Source of the DNA: Paragonimus skrjabini miyazakii
Lineage: Eukaryota > Platyhelminthes > Trematoda > Plagiorchiida > Troglotrematidae
Assembly (NCBI GenBank): GCA_014338405.1
Contig: JTDE01000306.1
Span: 190,163 to 254,162 of the forward strand
Reading direction: 5' to 3'
Length of the DNA: 64,000 bases
This document shows, piece after piece, positions 63,037 through 64,000 of this stretch (position 1 is the first letter of the stretch; the number at the start of each line of letters is the position of its first letter). The position numbers were made by a program, and so were the translations under genes. The notes beneath the pieces are model-generated. The model did not search any database, was not told the origin of the DNA, and saw only the letters and a program-made list of their open reading frames with translations.

Positions 63037-64000
63037 AAGATTACTCGCACAAAAGTGTTTTGGGAAACGGGAGTAATGTAATGCCTTAAAGCGATCGCTA
63101 GAAGCTCTACTGACGACATCAGCAGGAAGACTATGTAGAGTTCTCACTATTTTGTACTCCCCTTTGCTAACAGTGCGTAACTGCTGCATCAGACCACATT
63201 GTGCATTTTTGTTCGACTTCAGTAAAAACAACACAAAGTGTTTTAGAATAAACTTTGCTACACATGCTTGTTGGTCCGTCCTAAAGCGCCAATAGTTGGC
63301 ATCCAGTTTACAACGTCATATTTGTTGGATTAACCCTCAGCTCTGTTACTTCGCATCCTCACCTGCGCTCGGAACAATCCGAATACTTTCCAGCGTCATT
63401 GAACGCCTTATGAGCATTGTCAAACTTTGGTGACTCCAGCCCTTGACTTCACTCGTTATTTTTGTATCGAGAATCATTGTAATTCACGCATCTGTTTCAC
63501 TACTACTGTTCCAGAAGACAACCTTGAAAAAAAGATACTGCTGCCCAAGAGAGGTCAACGATTCCTATTGTTAAGAGCAGTTATGTGAAAATCACATCAC
63601 CGCGGAGCCGTCGAAATTCAAGTGGGTGTAGATCAATAATGTCAAGTCGAAACTCGCACGCGACGCTACTGAGACCTGTGACTAGTTTGGTAGCCACGCG
63701 CTGGACACGCTCAATGGCTAATATGTCTTTCTTCAGGCCGGTATAAACGACCTGATTAGCATACTCGAGGAGCGGCCTTATATAAACCTCGTAATGCGTT
63801 TGGAACGCTTTCTTGTCTATGCGGGGGAAAGAGTGCTTAACCATCCTAAGGGTAGCAAGCCCTTTATCGCTGCCATCTCGTGGTGATGTGCAAAAGATAA
63901 GTTAGACTATATCCAGATGCCCAGATCATTCTTAAGATCGATTTTCATGATACCTACTGTGCCGAGTGCACTCTGAATCACGAAGGCGTTGCCAGAATCT
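62866..64000 (-). mobile_element. LINE copy E 3' end, inverted relative to copy C, running off the window
   Basis: On the minus strand 63,844-63,581 encodes the same 87 residues as the start of copy C's C-terminal domain with a single substitution. Below 63,590 it diverges abruptly, then becomes recognisable again near 63,140-63,050 with LHSLPADVVSRASSDRF and FPKHFCASNL. Its 3' untranslated sequence forms the left arm of the central hairpin. The middle (63,240-63,560) is about 180 bases longer than in copy C and barely alignable. Confidence 0.85.
63596..64000. repeat. Right outer arm of large inverted repeat
   Basis: Reverse complement of 61,890-62,294, about 405 bases with no mismatch seen. 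Truncated by the window edge. Confidence 0.9.

Noticed and set aside
63581..63844. Separate host gene encoding an 87-residue protein
   Set aside because: It is the inverted copy of the LINE C-terminal domain at 62,046-62,306.
1..64000. Bacterial-type features (operons, ribosome binding sites, CRISPR arrays, bacterial insertion sequences)
   Set aside because: Coding density, spliced exons and retroelement content are eukaryotic. No regularly spaced direct repeats with unique spacers were found.

Overview
This is eukaryotic DNA, most likely from a flatworm and probably a digenean trematode. The reasons are AT-rich sequence with long non-coding stretches, an exon bounded by a canonical splice donor, and a retroelement mix typical of trematodes: CR1/Jockey-type LINEs, Ty3/gypsy elements, Penelope-like elements (PLEs) with a GIY-YIG tail, a Merlin transposase and a MULE/ZSWIM relic. 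The species is an inference; I cannot name it. Nothing here is prokaryotic, and I see no operon, CRISPR array or bacterial insertion sequence.

The window has two halves. From 1 to about 29.8 kb it is AT-rich, apparently single-copy intergenic or intronic DNA, with only weak candidate exons and a few simple repeats. The one convincing host coding unit is a 1.7 kb exon on the minus strand (29,878-31,575). It ends in an AAC|GTAAGT donor and encodes the N-terminal part of a low-complexity, probably nuclear, protein with basic clusters and a PVDLT motif. Its other exons should lie at lower coordinates or outside the window.

From about 32 kb to the end the DNA is a graveyard of nested transposable elements. 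In order: a MULE/SWIM-type transposase relic with two well-spliced 5' exons (32.1-33.7 kb, +); a fragment of a SINE-like repeat (34.3 kb, -); a PLE (34.7-36.9 kb, +); gypsy element A (37.1-40.7 kb, +) with a second PLE tail inside it (38.26-38.70 kb); a Merlin transposase (41.9-42.4 kb, -); LINE copy B (48.5-51.5 kb, -) with a third PLE tail inside its reverse transcriptase (49.60-49.94 kb); a gypsy protease fragment C (53.7 kb, +); a tRNA-headed SINE-like element (54.8-55.2 kb, +) abutting gypsy element B (55.2-57.1 kb, -); a LINE tail D (59 kb, -); and LINE copy C (59.95-62.66 kb, +) meeting LINE copy E (62.87-64.0 kb, -) tail to tail in a large inverted repeat that runs off the window edge.

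Every element I can read carries stops, frameshifts or lost catalytic residues, so none looks autonomous. Points worth following up are the repeated insertion of short PLE 3' ends into other retroelements, the SINE-like family, the inverted repeat whose outer arms are identical while its middle is diverged, and the splice-competent 5' exons of the MULE/ZSWIM relic.
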